From: JBBPZA01 sp038199375
Lineage (GTDB): Bacteria; Actinomycetota; Thermoleophilia; Solirubrobacterales; Solirubrobacteraceae
Assembly: GCA_038199375.1 (NCBI GenBank)
Contig: JBBPZA010000009.1
Coordinates: forward strand, 1 to 61,012
DNA: 61,012 nucleotides
Direction: 5' to 3'
Part shown: piece after piece, positions 31,395 through 40,389 of the stretch
Layout: every line of letters begins with the position of its first letter
Position numbering within the stretch: the first letter of the stretch is position 1
Notes under the pieces: model-generated
Databases searched by the model: none
What the model was told of the DNA's origin: nothing
What the model saw: only the letters and a program-made list of their open reading frames with translations
Program-made: the position numbers and the translations under genes

Positions 31395-32669
31395 CTACCG
31401 CCGAAACGCGGAGCGGCCAGGGTAGGTCGCGGCGTCGCCGAGCTCCTCCTCGATGCGCAGAAGCTGGTTGTACTTCGCGACCCGGTCCGAGCGCGACGGG
31501 GCGCCCGTCTTGATCTGCCCGCACCCGGTCGCCACCGCGAGGTCGGCGATGGTGACGTCCTCGGTCTCCCCCGAGCGGTGTGACATGACCATCGTGTACC
31601 CGGCCTCCCGCGCGGTGCGGATGGCGTCGAGGGTCTCGGTCAGGGTGCCGATCTGGTTGACCTTGATCAGGATGGAGTTCGCGACGCCGCACTCGATGCC
31701 GCGCTCCAGCCGAGCGGAGTTGGTGACGAACAGATCGTCGCCGACGAGCTGGAGCCGGTCGCCGAGGCGCTTGGTCAGCGTGCCCCAGCCGTCCCAATCC
31801 TCCTCGTCCATGGCATCCTCGAGGGAGACGATCGGGTAGCGGTCGGCAAGGCTTGCCCAGTAGTCGGCCATCTCCTCGGCATCGAGCGAGCGCCCCTCGT
31901 GCTCGAGGACGTAGCACTCCCCCTCGAAGATCTCGCTCGTGGCGGGGTCGAGCGCCAGCGCGATCTGCTCGCCCGGCTGATAGCCGGCCGCCTCGATGCC
32001 CTCGACCAGCGCCTCCAGCGCCGCCTCGTTGGACTCGAAGTCAGGGGCGAATCCTCCCTCGTCGCCGACCGACGTGTTCAACCCGCGCTCCTTCAGCTCC
32101 TTCTTGAGCTGGTGGAAGGTCTCAGCGCCCATGCGCAGCGCCTCTGCGAAGGAGTCGGCCCCGCAGGGCACCACCATGAACTCCTGGAAGTCGATCCGAT
32201 TGTCGGCGTGGGCGCCGCCGTTGACGATGTTCATCATCGGCACGGGGAGCACGTGGGCCTCCTCACCGCCCAGGTAGCGCCACAGCGGCTGGCCCTCGTC
32301 GGCTGCCGCCGCGTGAGCCGTCGCGAGCGAGACGGCGAGGATCGCGTTGGCTCCCAGACGCGACTTGGCCGGCGTGCCGTCGAGCTCGATCATCTTGTTG
32401 TCGATGTCCGCCTGGTCGTGCGCGTCGATTCCCTTCACCGCGTCGGCGATCTCCCCGTTGACGTTCTCCACGGCCCGTGAGACGCCCTTGCCCATCCACT
32501 CCTCGTCGTCGTCTCGCAGCTCGACCGCCTCGTGCTCACCGGTAGAGGCGCCGGACGGGACGGCAGCGCGGCCGCGTGCGCCGGAGCGCAGGACGACGTC
32601 TGCCTCCACGGTCGGATTGCCGCGGCTGTCGAGGATCTGCCGGGCGTGGACGCGCTCGATCTCGCTCAT
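31395..32669 (-). CDS. eno: Enolase
   Basis: 424 residues from ATG 32669. RQILDSRGNPTVEADV, PSGASTGEHEAVELRD, the metal ligands in ALDPATSEIF, SLEDAMDEEDWDGW and VGDDLFVTN, the catalytic Lys in LIKVNQIGTLTET, and MSHRSGETED are all present. It interconverts 2-phosphoglycerate and phosphoenolpyruvate in glycolysis. The start overlaps the mazG stop (ATGA), so mazG-eno are translationally coupled. Confidence 0.97.
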   Translation of the reverse strand: MSEIERVHARQILDSRGNPTVEADVVLRSGARGRAAVPSGASTGEHEAVELRDDDEEWMGKGVSRAVENVNGEIADAVKGIDAHDQADIDNKMIELDGTPAKSRLGANAILAVSLATAHAAAADEGQPLWRYLGGEEAHVLPVPMMNIVNGGAHADNRIDFQEFMVVPCGADSFAEALRMGAETFHQLKKELKERGLNTSVGDEGGFAPDFESNEAALEALVEGIEAAGYQPGEQIALALDPATSEIFEGECYVLEHEGRSLDAEEMADYWASLADRYPIVSLEDAMDEEDWDGWGTLTKRLGDRLQLVGDDLFVTNSARLERGIECGVANSILIKVNQIGTLTETLDAIRTAREAGYTMVMSHRSGETEDVTIADLAVATGCGQIKTGAPSRSDRVAKYNQLLRIEEELGDAATYPGRSAFRR

Positions 32670-33514
32670 TGCTCTCCTGGCGGGCCCCCCGTGGTGGGGG
32701 CCGGGTCGACGTGGGCGCGAGAGTAGTACTCCATCTGACGCTCGGTCGTCAGGTCGCCCCACTCGAGGCCATCGACGGCCGCCAGGGCCGCGGCGCGTTC
32801 GAGCTGCGCGCGGAAGCGGTCGGCGGCGGCACGCAGTGCGAGCTCGGGGTCGACCTGGAGCTTGCGGGCGACGGACACCCCGGCGAAGAGAAGGTCGCCG
32901 ACCTCGTGGAAGCGCGCGTCGCGATCGGTCTCGCCGGCCGGCAACGGCCCGCGTGCCGCCTCCTCCACCTCGACCAGCTCCTCGCGCACCGCGTCGAGCG
33001 GCCCCTCGATTCCGGGCCAGTCGAATCCGCTGGAGGCCGCCCGCCGCTGGACCTTCCGGGCGTAGAGGGGACCGGGGAGGGTCTCGGGCACCTCACCGAA
33101 GAGGCCCGGCTCACGATCCTCCTCGCCCTCCTTGATCCGGTCCCAGTTGCGAAGCACGTCGGAGGCGCCCATGGAGTCCGTGCGCGAGCCTGCCGAGCGT
33201 TCGAACACGTGCGGGTGGCGGCGGACGAGCTTTGCCCGGGAGCGCTCCGCCACCTCCTCGAGGCCGCCCGCACCGCGCTCTTCGAGCAGAAGGGCGAGGA
33301 AGTGGACCTGGAAGAGGACGTCGCCGAGCTCGTCGACGAGCTTCGCGTCGTCGCCGTGGTGGGCGGCGTCGGCCAGCTCGTAGGCCTCCTCGACGGTGTG
33401 GGGGACGATCGAGCGCTCGTCCTGCTCGCGGTCCCAGGGGCACTCGCGACGCAGGCGCCGGGTGAGCTCGTCGAGCCGGTAGAGCGCAGCCGCGTTGCGC
33501 TCCGGCGCGCTCAT
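32666..33514 (-). CDS. mazG: Nucleoside triphosphate pyrophosphohydrolase MazG
   Basis: 282 residues with two MazG folds. The first begins LTRRLRRECPWDREQ and has the metal-binding EEAYELADA and DELGDVLFQVHF; the second has REELVEVEEA and HEVGDLLFAGVSVARKL. It hydrolyses NTPs to NMP and pyrophosphate, cleaning the nucleotide pool. It lies between the PPIase lipoprotein (16 bp) and eno. Confidence 0.93.
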   Translation of the reverse strand: MSAPERNAAALYRLDELTRRLRRECPWDREQDERSIVPHTVEEAYELADAAHHGDDAKLVDELGDVLFQVHFLALLLEERGAGGLEEVAERSRAKLVRRHPHVFERSAGSRTDSMGASDVLRNWDRIKEGEEDREPGLFGEVPETLPGPLYARKVQRRAASSGFDWPGIEGPLDAVREELVEVEEAARGPLPAGETDRDARFHEVGDLLFAGVSVARKLQVDPELALRAAADRFRAQLERAAALAAVDGLEWGDLTTERQMEYYSRAHVDPAPTTGGPPGEQ

Positions 33515-33529
33515 GGAGCTACCTGCGAA

Positions 33530-34876
33530 TCAGCCCGAAGGCGGCGGGGTGCCGCCACCCTGCTGGGGCGGAGGCGCTCCCTGCTGAGGCGGAGGTGCCC
33601 CCTGCTGAGGCGGAGGCGCTCCCTGCTGAGGCGGAGGCGCGCCCTGCTGAGGCGGAGGCGCCCCCTGCTGAGGCGGAGGTGCCCCCTGCTGAGGCGGAGG
33701 CGCTCCCTGGCCGCCCTGCTGGGGCACTTCCTGGCCGCCCTGCTGGGGAACGCCACCCGGAGGGGCGGTGTTGGTCTTGGGCTTCTCGGCGTTCTTGCAG
33801 ACCTGGACCACGTACCCCTCGCGGCAATCCGTCCGGCCCTTCCACTTCTTCTCGAACTTCTTGATGAACGCCTGCAGCGCCTTCTGCTCACCCTCGGAGG
33901 TGAGCTGCTGGCGGATCTGGGGAGCGGCCTGCGCCTGGGTCTGCTGGGTGGCCGGGGTGATCTTGGTCACCTCGAAGACGATGAAGCCGAACTGGGTCTT
34001 GATCGGGCCCTGCACCTTGTCCGCCTTCGCGGCGAAGACCGCCTTGTCGAAGGCCGGATCCTGCTGGCCCTTGGTGATCCCGGGGAGCGCGCCGCCGGTC
34101 TCCTTGGTCTGGGGGTCCGTCGAGAACTTCTTCGCGACCGTCTTGAAGCTCTGGCCGCCCTTGATCGCCGCGAGCGCCTTGTCGCCGTTGGCCTTCGTCT
34201 TGGTCAAGACGATGTTGGCGTCGCGCTTCTCGGGCTGAGCGAACTGCTGCTTGTTCTTGTTGTAGAAGGTCGTCACCTGCGCGGGGGTGACCTTGCTCTT
34301 GCCCTTGGTGATCTTCTCGCGCAGCTTGTTCGAGAGCAGCGTGACCTCGACGTTGAGGCGCAGGTCGGCTACCGACATGCCCGACTGCTTGAGGAAGTTG
34401 TTGAAGTCCGCCGGCTTGGGGAACTGCTGGGTCTTCTGCATGTTGTAGGACTTCGTGATCTCGGCGTCGGAGATCTTGACGTCCTGGTCGGCGGCCTCGC
34501 CGCGGAGCCACTCCGCGTTGATGAGGAACTGCATGACTTGGTCGCGCAGCCCCTCATACTGCTGCTTGCACTGGTCCTTGAGCTGCTTGGGGGTGGGCGG
34601 CTTCTGACCCTTGGCCGGCTTGGGCAGCGTCTTGCGCGCCGCCGCGGTGCACTTCTCGTAGTCAGGCGGGTCGGGGGCGCTGACCTGACCGCCCGCGCCC
34701 GGCGGCTGCGAGCTCTTCGCCGCGACGGTGAGCCAGTGATCGAAGGTCGACTTCTTGATGTTCGCGTCGTCGACCCGCGCAACCGAGTTGCCGGGGACGC
34801 CGCCGCACGCCGCCAGAGCGGCTGCGACCACAAAAAAGGCGCCGAGCGCCAGGAGGTTCCGAACAAGACGAGCCAA
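33530..34876 (-). CDS. PrsA/SurA-like peptidyl-prolyl isomerase lipoprotein
   Basis: 448 residues from TTG 34876. A lipoprotein signal ends at the lipobox LAAC (ALAACGG). A SurA_N-like helical chaperone region (to about 190) precedes a parvulin domain (about 215-315: RDANIVLTKTKANGDKA, FKTVAKKFSTDPQTKETGG, FGFIVFEVTKI). The C-terminus is a Pro/Gln tail with seven copies of GAPPPQQ, likely a flexible cell-wall-spanning stalk. It should help fold secreted proteins outside the membrane. It lies between mfd and mazG, where mycobacteria also place a lipoprotein gene. Confidence 0.87.
   Translation of the reverse strand: MARLVRNLLALGAFFVVAAALAACGGVPGNSVARVDDANIKKSTFDHWLTVAAKSSQPPGAGGQVSAPDPPDYEKCTAAARKTLPKPAKGQKPPTPKQLKDQCKQQYEGLRDQVMQFLINAEWLRGEAADQDVKISDAEITKSYNMQKTQQFPKPADFNNFLKQSGMSVADLRLNVEVTLLSNKLREKITKGKSKVTPAQVTTFYNKNKQQFAQPEKRDANIVLTKTKANGDKALAAIKGGQSFKTVAKKFSTDPQTKETGGALPGITKGQQDPAFDKAVFAAKADKVQGPIKTQFGFIVFEVTKITPATQQTQAQAAPQIRQQLTSEGEQKALQAFIKKFEKKWKGRTDCREGYVVQVCKNAEKPKTNTAPPGGVPQQGGQEVPQQGGQGAPPPQQGAPPPQQGAPPPQQGAPPPQQGAPPPQQGAPPPQQGAPPPQQGGGTPPPSG
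33555..33710. repeat. 21-bp minisatellite encoding GAPPPQQ repeats
   Basis: About seven tandem 21-bp units (ctgctgaggcggaggcgctc plus one base, with minor variants) within the 3' end of the PPIase gene. In-frame length changes would vary the stalk by 7 residues each. Confidence 0.85.
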
Positions 34877-34938
34877 CGGAGCGGCGCATGGTAGCGAAGG
34901 GCCGCTAAATCGCGGCTAAGAACCACGCGACCGGCCGG

Positions 34939-37900
34939 TCAGACTGCCTCGAGGACCGCCTCGAGGAGGGCGTCGGCGGCGCGGACGACGGTGGGGAAGC
35001 GCTGGGCCGGGTCGGCCGGCACCCGCAGGGAGAACTGCGATCGACCGGCCTCGTAGACCGAGCCGGGGAGCTTCTCGCGCAGCTCACGCGCGCGGACGGA
35101 GTCGAGCTCGATCGGGGTGACCGCGAAGCGATCGCCCTGGAAGCTGACGACGCGCGCGCCCGCCTGACCGAGCTTGATCCGCGCTCGCTGGAGGTCGATG
35201 AGGTTTCCCAACGGCTGGGGCACCGGCCCGAAGCGGTCGGAGAGCTCATCGGCCAGGCGGTCGAGCTCGCCCGCGTCGCGGGCGCCGGCGATCCGGCGGT
35301 GGACGTCGATCTTGGCCTGCTCGTAGGGCACGTAGTCGGCCGGCACGTAGGCGTCGACGTTGACGTCGAGGCGCACCGGCTCCGGGGCCTCCTCCTCGGG
35401 TGCCTCCCCGTCGCGCGCCGCCGCGGCGCGCACCGCCTCGTCGAGCATCTGCATGTAGAGCTCGAAGCCCAGCGCGGCGACGTGGCCCGACTGCTCGTCG
35501 CCGAGCAGGTTCCCCGCCCCGCGGATCTCGAGGTCGCGCAGGGCGATCTTCACGCCCGAGCCCAGCTCGGTGTAGTCCGAGAGCGCCGCGAGGCGCTGGG
35601 CGGCCTCCGGTGTGAGCGCCCCCGCGGAGTCGTAGAGCAGGTAGGCGTAGGCCCGCTCCCGGCTGCGGCCGACGCGACCGCGGATCTGGTAGAGCTGGGC
35701 CAGGCCGAAGCGATCGGCGCCCTCGACGACCAGGGTGTTCGCGGTCGCGATGTCGATCCCCGACTCGATGATGCTCGTGCAGACCAGCACGTCGACCTCG
35801 CCCCGCAGGAAGCGCATCATCCGCGTCTCGAGCGCCTTCTCGTCGAGCTGCCCGTGGGCGACCTCGAAGCGCAGCTCGGGGCACAGGCCGCGCAGGCGCT
35901 GCGCGGTCTCGTCGATCGTCTCCACCCGGTTGTGGAGGAAGAAGACCTGGCCGCCGCGCTCGCGCTCGCGCTCCAGGGCCGTCTTGACCAGCTCCTCCTC
36001 GTACTCGCCGACGTAGGTGCGCACCGGCCGGCGCCCCTCCGGGGGGGTCTCGATCACCGAGATGTCGCGCAGCCCGGCGAGGGACATCTGCAGCGTGCGG
36101 GGGATCGGCGTCGCGCTCATGGCGATCACGTCGACCTTGAGGCGCAGCTGGCGCAGGAGCTCCTTCTGCTTGACCCCGAAGCGCTGCTCCTCGTCGACGA
36201 CGATGAGGCCGAGGTCCTTGCCGCGCACGTCGCGCGAGAGGACCCGGTGGGTGCCGATCAGGATGTCCACCCTTCCCTCCGCGAAGGCCTTGACGGCGTC
36301 GCGCTGCGCCTTGGCAGAGCGGAAGCGCGACACGTGGTCGACCGTGAACGGGTAGTCCTTCAGCCGCTCGGCGAAGGTGCCGAAGTGCTGCTGGGCGAGG
36401 ATGGTGGTCGGGACGAGGACGAGGACCTGCTTGCCCGCCTCGGCGACCTTGAAGGCGGCGCGCAGCGCGACCTCGGTCTTGCCGTAGCCCACGTCGCCGC
36501 AGATGAGCCGGTCCATCGGCCGCGGCGACTCGAGGTCGCCCTTGACCGCCTCGATCGCGTCGCGCTGATCCGGGGTCTCCTGGAAGGGGAAGGACGCCTC
36601 GAAGTCGCGCTGCCAGTCCGAGTCGTCCTCGTAGGCGAACCCCGGCCGGCGCTTGCGCTCGGCGTAGAGGTTGAGCAGCTCGCCCGCGAGCTCCTGGGCG
36701 GCGCGGCGGGCGCGGGCCTTGAGGCGATCCCACTGCGCGCCGCCGAGCTTGGAGAGCGGCGGGTGGTCTCCCCCGGCCCCGACGTAGCGGCTGATCTTCG
36801 CGAGCTGGTCGGAGGGGACGAAGACGCGGTCGTCGCCCGCGTACTCGAGGTAGAGGTAGTCGCGCGTGATCCCGGCGACCGTCTTGGTGTCAAAGCCCGC
36901 GAACCGCGCGATCCCGTGGTCCTCGTGGACGACGATGTCGCCCGTTCGCAGGTCGGAGAAGGAGCGCAGCGCGCCGCCGCCCACCGCCGGCTGGGCGGGA
37001 GCGCGGCGGCGGCGGACGAGGCGGTGCTCGGGCAGGACGGCCAGCCGCAGCGCCGGGGAGACGAAGCCGTCGCGCAGCTGGGCCTCGGCGAAGCGCAGCT
37101 CCCCGCGGCCGTCGCCGGGAGCGCGCCCATCGCCGGGAGCGCCGCCGTCCCACGACGGGCGCAGACGCGCCAGGTTGTAGGCCGCGCGCTCGCCCGCCCC
37201 GCGCCGCGGCCAGGTGACCACCGTGCGGTAGCCGGAGCGCACGAGCTTCTCGAGCTCGCTCTCGGCCTCGCTCAGCGAGCGAGCCGAGGCGTCAGCCCCC
37301 TGCGCGCGGACGGCGATCGGCTGGTCTGACTCGATCGAGGACAGCCGGATCGGGGCCCGCCGCTCGAGCTGGGCCGCGACCTCGTCGGGCGAGACGTAGA
37401 GGTGGCCGGCGTCCTGGTCGTGGAGCGCGGCGGTGACGTCCTGCCAGAGGTCAGCCAGCCCCGGTTCGACGTCCTCCTCGGCCGCGAGGATCACGTCGGC
37501 GTCGGCTGGCGCCATCTCCAGGAAGGGCCGGAAGCGGTCGACGGGGAGCAGCTCGGCGATGTCGGGGCGCTCTTCGGGTGCTTCCAAGGCCGCGATCTCG
37601 GCCAACTCGCGTTCGTCGGGGCCCAGCTCGGCGGCGGGCGCGATCTCCACCCGCTCTGCGTCGCCCAGCGAGCGCTGGGTGAAGGTCGAGAACCAGCGCA
37701 GGGACTCGACCTCGTCGCCGAAGAGGTCGATGCGGACCGCACGGTCCTCCGTTGCCGGGTAGAGGTCGAGCAGCCCGCCCCGCACGGCGAACTGGCCCCG
37801 ATCCTCCACCTGGTCGACGCGCTCGTATCCGGCCGCGACGAGGTCGGCTGAGAGCTCGTCGAGGTCGACGAGCTCTCCGACGGCCAGCGCGAGCCCGTGG

Positions 37901-38385
37901 GGCCTGAGCTCAGGGTCGGGGACCTTCTCGGAGAGCGCTACGGCGGAGACGACGACGACCGGCGGCTCGGGCGCGGCGACCGCGACGCCACCGGAACCGG
38001 GCAGCACGGGCGAAGCACCCGCGCTTCCGTCCGACGCCGAGCGCTCGGCCCGAGCCGCCCCGCTCGCGGCCATCGCGTCGAGCGCGGCGATCCTCAGCCC
38101 GACCAGGTGCGGCGGCGGCGCGAGGTGGGACTCGTAGGTGACGCCGCGCGAGGGGTAGAAGCGGACGGGCCGCGGCGCCAGCCAGGCGCGCAGCTCGGAG
38201 GCGAGGTCTCTGGCGCCGCGGTCGTCGCCCGCGACGACGAGCGCCGGCCGCGCCGGGCGGGCCTCGAGCACGGCGGCGATGAGCCACGGGCGCAGGGACT
38301 GGGACACGAAGGCGCGCCCGCCGTCGCGGGCGAGGGCGGCGGCCTGCGGGTCTGAGTCGATGCAGCTGAGCAGCGGGCGGAGCAT
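34939..38385 (-). CDS. mfd: Transcription-repair coupling factor Mfd
   Basis: 1,148 residues from ATG 38385 (GTG 38388 and TTG 38394 are equally placed alternatives). In order: a UvrB-homology region (YPSRGVTYESHLAPP), the RNA-polymerase-interacting domain (FSDLRTGDIVVHEDHGIARF), and the RecG-like translocase with CGDVGYGKTEVALRA (Walker A), VVDEEQRFGVKQ (DEEQ box), SATPIPRTL and QIRGRVGRSRERAYAYL; a C-terminal D7 domain follows. It removes RNA polymerase stalled at lesions and recruits UvrA. A TAGACT box on the minus strand (38398-38403) suggests a very short or absent leader. Confidence 0.96.
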   Translation of the reverse strand: MLRPLLSCIDSDPQAAALARDGGRAFVSQSLRPWLIAAVLEARPARPALVVAGDDRGARDLASELRAWLAPRPVRFYPSRGVTYESHLAPPPHLVGLRIAALDAMAASGAARAERSASDGSAGASPVLPGSGGVAVAAPEPPVVVVSAVALSEKVPDPELRPHGLALAVGELVDLDELSADLVAAGYERVDQVEDRGQFAVRGGLLDLYPATEDRAVRIDLFGDEVESLRWFSTFTQRSLGDAERVEIAPAAELGPDERELAEIAALEAPEERPDIAELLPVDRFRPFLEMAPADADVILAAEEDVEPGLADLWQDVTAALHDQDAGHLYVSPDEVAAQLERRAPIRLSSIESDQPIAVRAQGADASARSLSEAESELEKLVRSGYRTVVTWPRRGAGERAAYNLARLRPSWDGGAPGDGRAPGDGRGELRFAEAQLRDGFVSPALRLAVLPEHRLVRRRRAPAQPAVGGGALRSFSDLRTGDIVVHEDHGIARFAGFDTKTVAGITRDYLYLEYAGDDRVFVPSDQLAKISRYVGAGGDHPPLSKLGGAQWDRLKARARRAAQELAGELLNLYAERKRRPGFAYEDDSDWQRDFEASFPFQETPDQRDAIEAVKGDLESPRPMDRLICGDVGYGKTEVALRAAFKVAEAGKQVLVLVPTTILAQQHFGTFAERLKDYPFTVDHVSRFRSAKAQRDAVKAFAEGRVDILIGTHRVLSRDVRGKDLGLIVVDEEQRFGVKQKELLRQLRLKVDVIAMSATPIPRTLQMSLAGLRDISVIETPPEGRRPVRTYVGEYEEELVKTALERERERGGQVFFLHNRVETIDETAQRLRGLCPELRFEVAHGQLDEKALETRMMRFLRGEVDVLVCTSIIESGIDIATANTLVVEGADRFGLAQLYQIRGRVGRSRERAYAYLLYDSAGALTPEAAQRLAALSDYTELGSGVKIALRDLEIRGAGNLLGDEQSGHVAALGFELYMQMLDEAVRAAAARDGEAPEEEAPEPVRLDVNVDAYVPADYVPYEQAKIDVHRRIAGARDAGELDRLADELSDRFGPVPQPLGNLIDLQRARIKLGQAGARVVSFQGDRFAVTPIELDSVRARELREKLPGSVYEAGRSQFSLRVPADPAQRFPTVVRAADALLEAVLEAV

Positions 38386-38421
38386 CACGGGCAAATGAGT
38401 CTAGGAACGGGTCCGATCTCG

Positions 38422-38427
38422 TACCCT
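38422..38427 (+). promoter_or_regulatory. -10 box TACCCT, leaderless promoter of the first paralogue
   Basis: TACCCT followed by 6 nt and GTG 38434. It supports the GTG rather than the ATG at 38395 as start. Confidence 0.45.
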
Positions 38428-38433
38428 CTGGCG

Positions 38434-40389
38434 GTGCCCGCGCTCGATCTGACCCAGCGGCGGCGGCCGCGCCGCCGCGCCCGCCGCTGGCCATGGGCAC
38501 TGCCGGCGGCGGCCGTCCTCGTCGCCTTGACGGGCGGCGGCATCGCGCTCGTCTCGGCAGGCGGCAAGGAGTCCCCGAAGGCGGATTCGAGCGGCTACGA
38601 CGCCAAGCCGACGCGCGAGAAGGCCCGCGTTCCCGCTCGGTGGGCCAAGCTGGCGGCCGACCTGGCTGCTCCGTGGCCCGACCTCCAGATCAAGAAGGGA
38701 AAGTTCGCCGGCCGCTTCCCCGACTACACCGACCGCTACATCAAGGGCTTTCCGCTGACCCGCTACGGCGAGGCTGTGCTCGGCTACGCGCTCGTGCAGA
38801 CGGGCGCCCGCGAGGGCGACGACCGCCTCATCGACTCGGGGATGAAGGCGCTCGCCTACGTCGCCAACCGGCCGCCGGGCACCCATCACCGTGCGAGCGT
38901 CTTCGAGGACATGGCGATGCCGGCGGCCTACAACTTCATCCGCCGCACGCTCCCCGACCACCCGATCTTCAAGCGCAATCGTGCGGCCTGGGAGCGCTTC
39001 CTGCGCAAGATCCGGCCCGTCTCGACTCCCTACCGGGTTCCCGAGACCCGGCGCTACTCCAACCACTACCTCGTGGAGGCCATCGGCGTCCTCGAGCTGC
39101 TCAAGACGGGGCTTCGCTCGAGCCGGGCGGGCGCGACGCTCGGCGGCAAGCGGGGCCTGGCCACCGCGGTGACCTATCGCCTCCTCAACGACCAGATCCC
39201 CGGCTTCGCCGCACAGGACCAGGTGCGCGTGCGCGGCGAGCCGACGTTCATCCTCTCCGACCCGCCCGACAACCCGCTGGCCTACCAGGGCTTCTCGGTG
39301 GGGTTCTACGCCCGGGCGCTGAAGGTCCTGGGCAAGGACGATTCCCCGACCGCCCGCTCGGCCCTTCGCGGCGCGGTCAACGCTTCGCTGTGGCTGACGG
39401 CGCCGGACGGGAGCTCGGGCTACTTCGGGCGCTCCCAGGAAGAGGCCTGGTCGCTGTCGGCCACGGCCAACGGCGCCGAGACGGCGGCCCGGCTCACCGG
39501 GTCGGGCCGCGGGCGCGACCGCCGCTACCGCGCGCTCGCCGAACGGGCGCTCACGCGGTTGCGCGACACCTACGGCGTCGGGCGCGAGGGAATGTTCATC
39601 GTGCCGGCCATGCGCAGGCACCTGCGTCTCGGCGCGCGCGGGGTCGACGTCAACGCCGGAGCGCCATCGTTCGCGGGGATCACGTTGATGGGCCTGAATT
39701 GGGCGCTCGAGGACATGCCGGCCAGGCCGAGGCTCGGGAAGATCGGTGCCGACGCGAACAAGGTGGTGCGGTTGTCGAAGGGCGAGAGCCGTTTCGCGGT
39801 GGTGCGCCGGGGCCGCGTGTGGTTCGCCGTGCGCCAGACGCGAAGCGTGCGCCGCAAGGACGACCTGCGCTACGACTTCGGGCTGGTCTCGCTCAAGGTG
39901 CGGGGCTCGGGCAAGCGCTGGAGCGACGTCCTGCGCCTTCGCCCACGCCGGGTCACGGGGCCCGACAGCGCGGGACCGGCGCTCCTGCGAGACGGCATGG
40001 TCGGCCTGCCCTACGGAACCGCGCTCACCACGAGCCGGCGCGGGACGGTCACCGTGACCGGCGGCTTCAAGACGGCGGCGGGCGTGGTGATGCGCCGCGG
40101 CGTGGTCTTCCGCTTCCAGCCGACCGACTGCGGCGTGCGCATGGTCTGGCCCGCCCGGCAAGGCGACCAGTTCGACGTGTCGATCTTCATGCGCCGGTCG
40201 TCGAAGCCTCGCCAGCTCAGCCCCTTCGCGGTGGGCGACACCGACCAGATCGTGCGCTTCAACGCGCCGACCAGCGTCAGTCTGGAGGGCGCCTACAGCT
40301 CGGCGGTCGACCCGGCGCTCCTACGTGCCCGATCCTTGATCTTCGCGAAGCGGACAAAGCCCATGCGGGTGACGATCTGCAAGCCCTGA
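38434..40389 (+). CDS. Secreted/membrane-anchored protein of unknown function, tandem paralogue A
   Basis: 651 residues from GTG 38434 (664 from ATG 38395). A basic N-terminus and one membrane helix (LPAAAVLVALTGGGIALVS) anchor a large extracytoplasmic domain. The first 400 residues are helical with RYSNHYLVEAIGVLELLKTG and GYFGRSQEEAWSLSATA, suggesting an alpha/alpha-toroid; the last 200 are beta-rich (SRFAVVRRGRVWFAVRQ, LRYDFGLVSLKV). This two-part plan resembles polysaccharide lyases and C5-epimerases, but no catalytic set can be assigned. The next gene is a paralogue, sharing these blocks and overlapping its stop. Confidence 0.7.
   Translation: MPALDLTQRRRPRRRARRWPWALPAAAVLVALTGGGIALVSAGGKESPKADSSGYDAKPTREKARVPARWAKLAADLAAPWPDLQIKKGKFAGRFPDYTDRYIKGFPLTRYGEAVLGYALVQTGAREGDDRLIDSGMKALAYVANRPPGTHHRASVFEDMAMPAAYNFIRRTLPDHPIFKRNRAAWERFLRKIRPVSTPYRVPETRRYSNHYLVEAIGVLELLKTGLRSSRAGATLGGKRGLATAVTYRLLNDQIPGFAAQDQVRVRGEPTFILSDPPDNPLAYQGFSVGFYARALKVLGKDDSPTARSALRGAVNASLWLTAPDGSSGYFGRSQEEAWSLSATANGAETAARLTGSGRGRDRRYRALAERALTRLRDTYGVGREGMFIVPAMRRHLRLGARGVDVNAGAPSFAGITLMGLNWALEDMPARPRLGKIGADANKVVRLSKGESRFAVVRRGRVWFAVRQTRSVRRKDDLRYDFGLVSLKVRGSGKRWSDVLRLRPRRVTGPDSAGPALLRDGMVGLPYGTALTTSRRGTVTVTGGFKTAAGVVMRRGVVFRFQPTDCGVRMVWPARQGDQFDVSIFMRRSSKPRQLSPFAVGDTDQIVRFNAPTSVSLEGAYSSAVDPALLRARSLIFAKRTKPMRVTICKP

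Noticed and set aside
32576..34894. 772-codon frame antisense to mazG and the PPIase gene
   Set aside because: Crosses two well-supported genes, and is dominated by Leu/Arg repeats arising from the 21-bp minisatellite.
35299..37329. 676-codon frame antisense to mfd
   Set aside because: Long antisense frames are expected in very GC-rich genes; its composition (Val/Leu/Arg/Glu repeats) mirrors the mfd codons and no domain is seen.
38493..40385. N-terminal two thirds of a 1,253-codon frame joined to paralogue B
   Set aside because: Read out of frame through paralogue A; only the part after 40386 has homology and a signal peptide.
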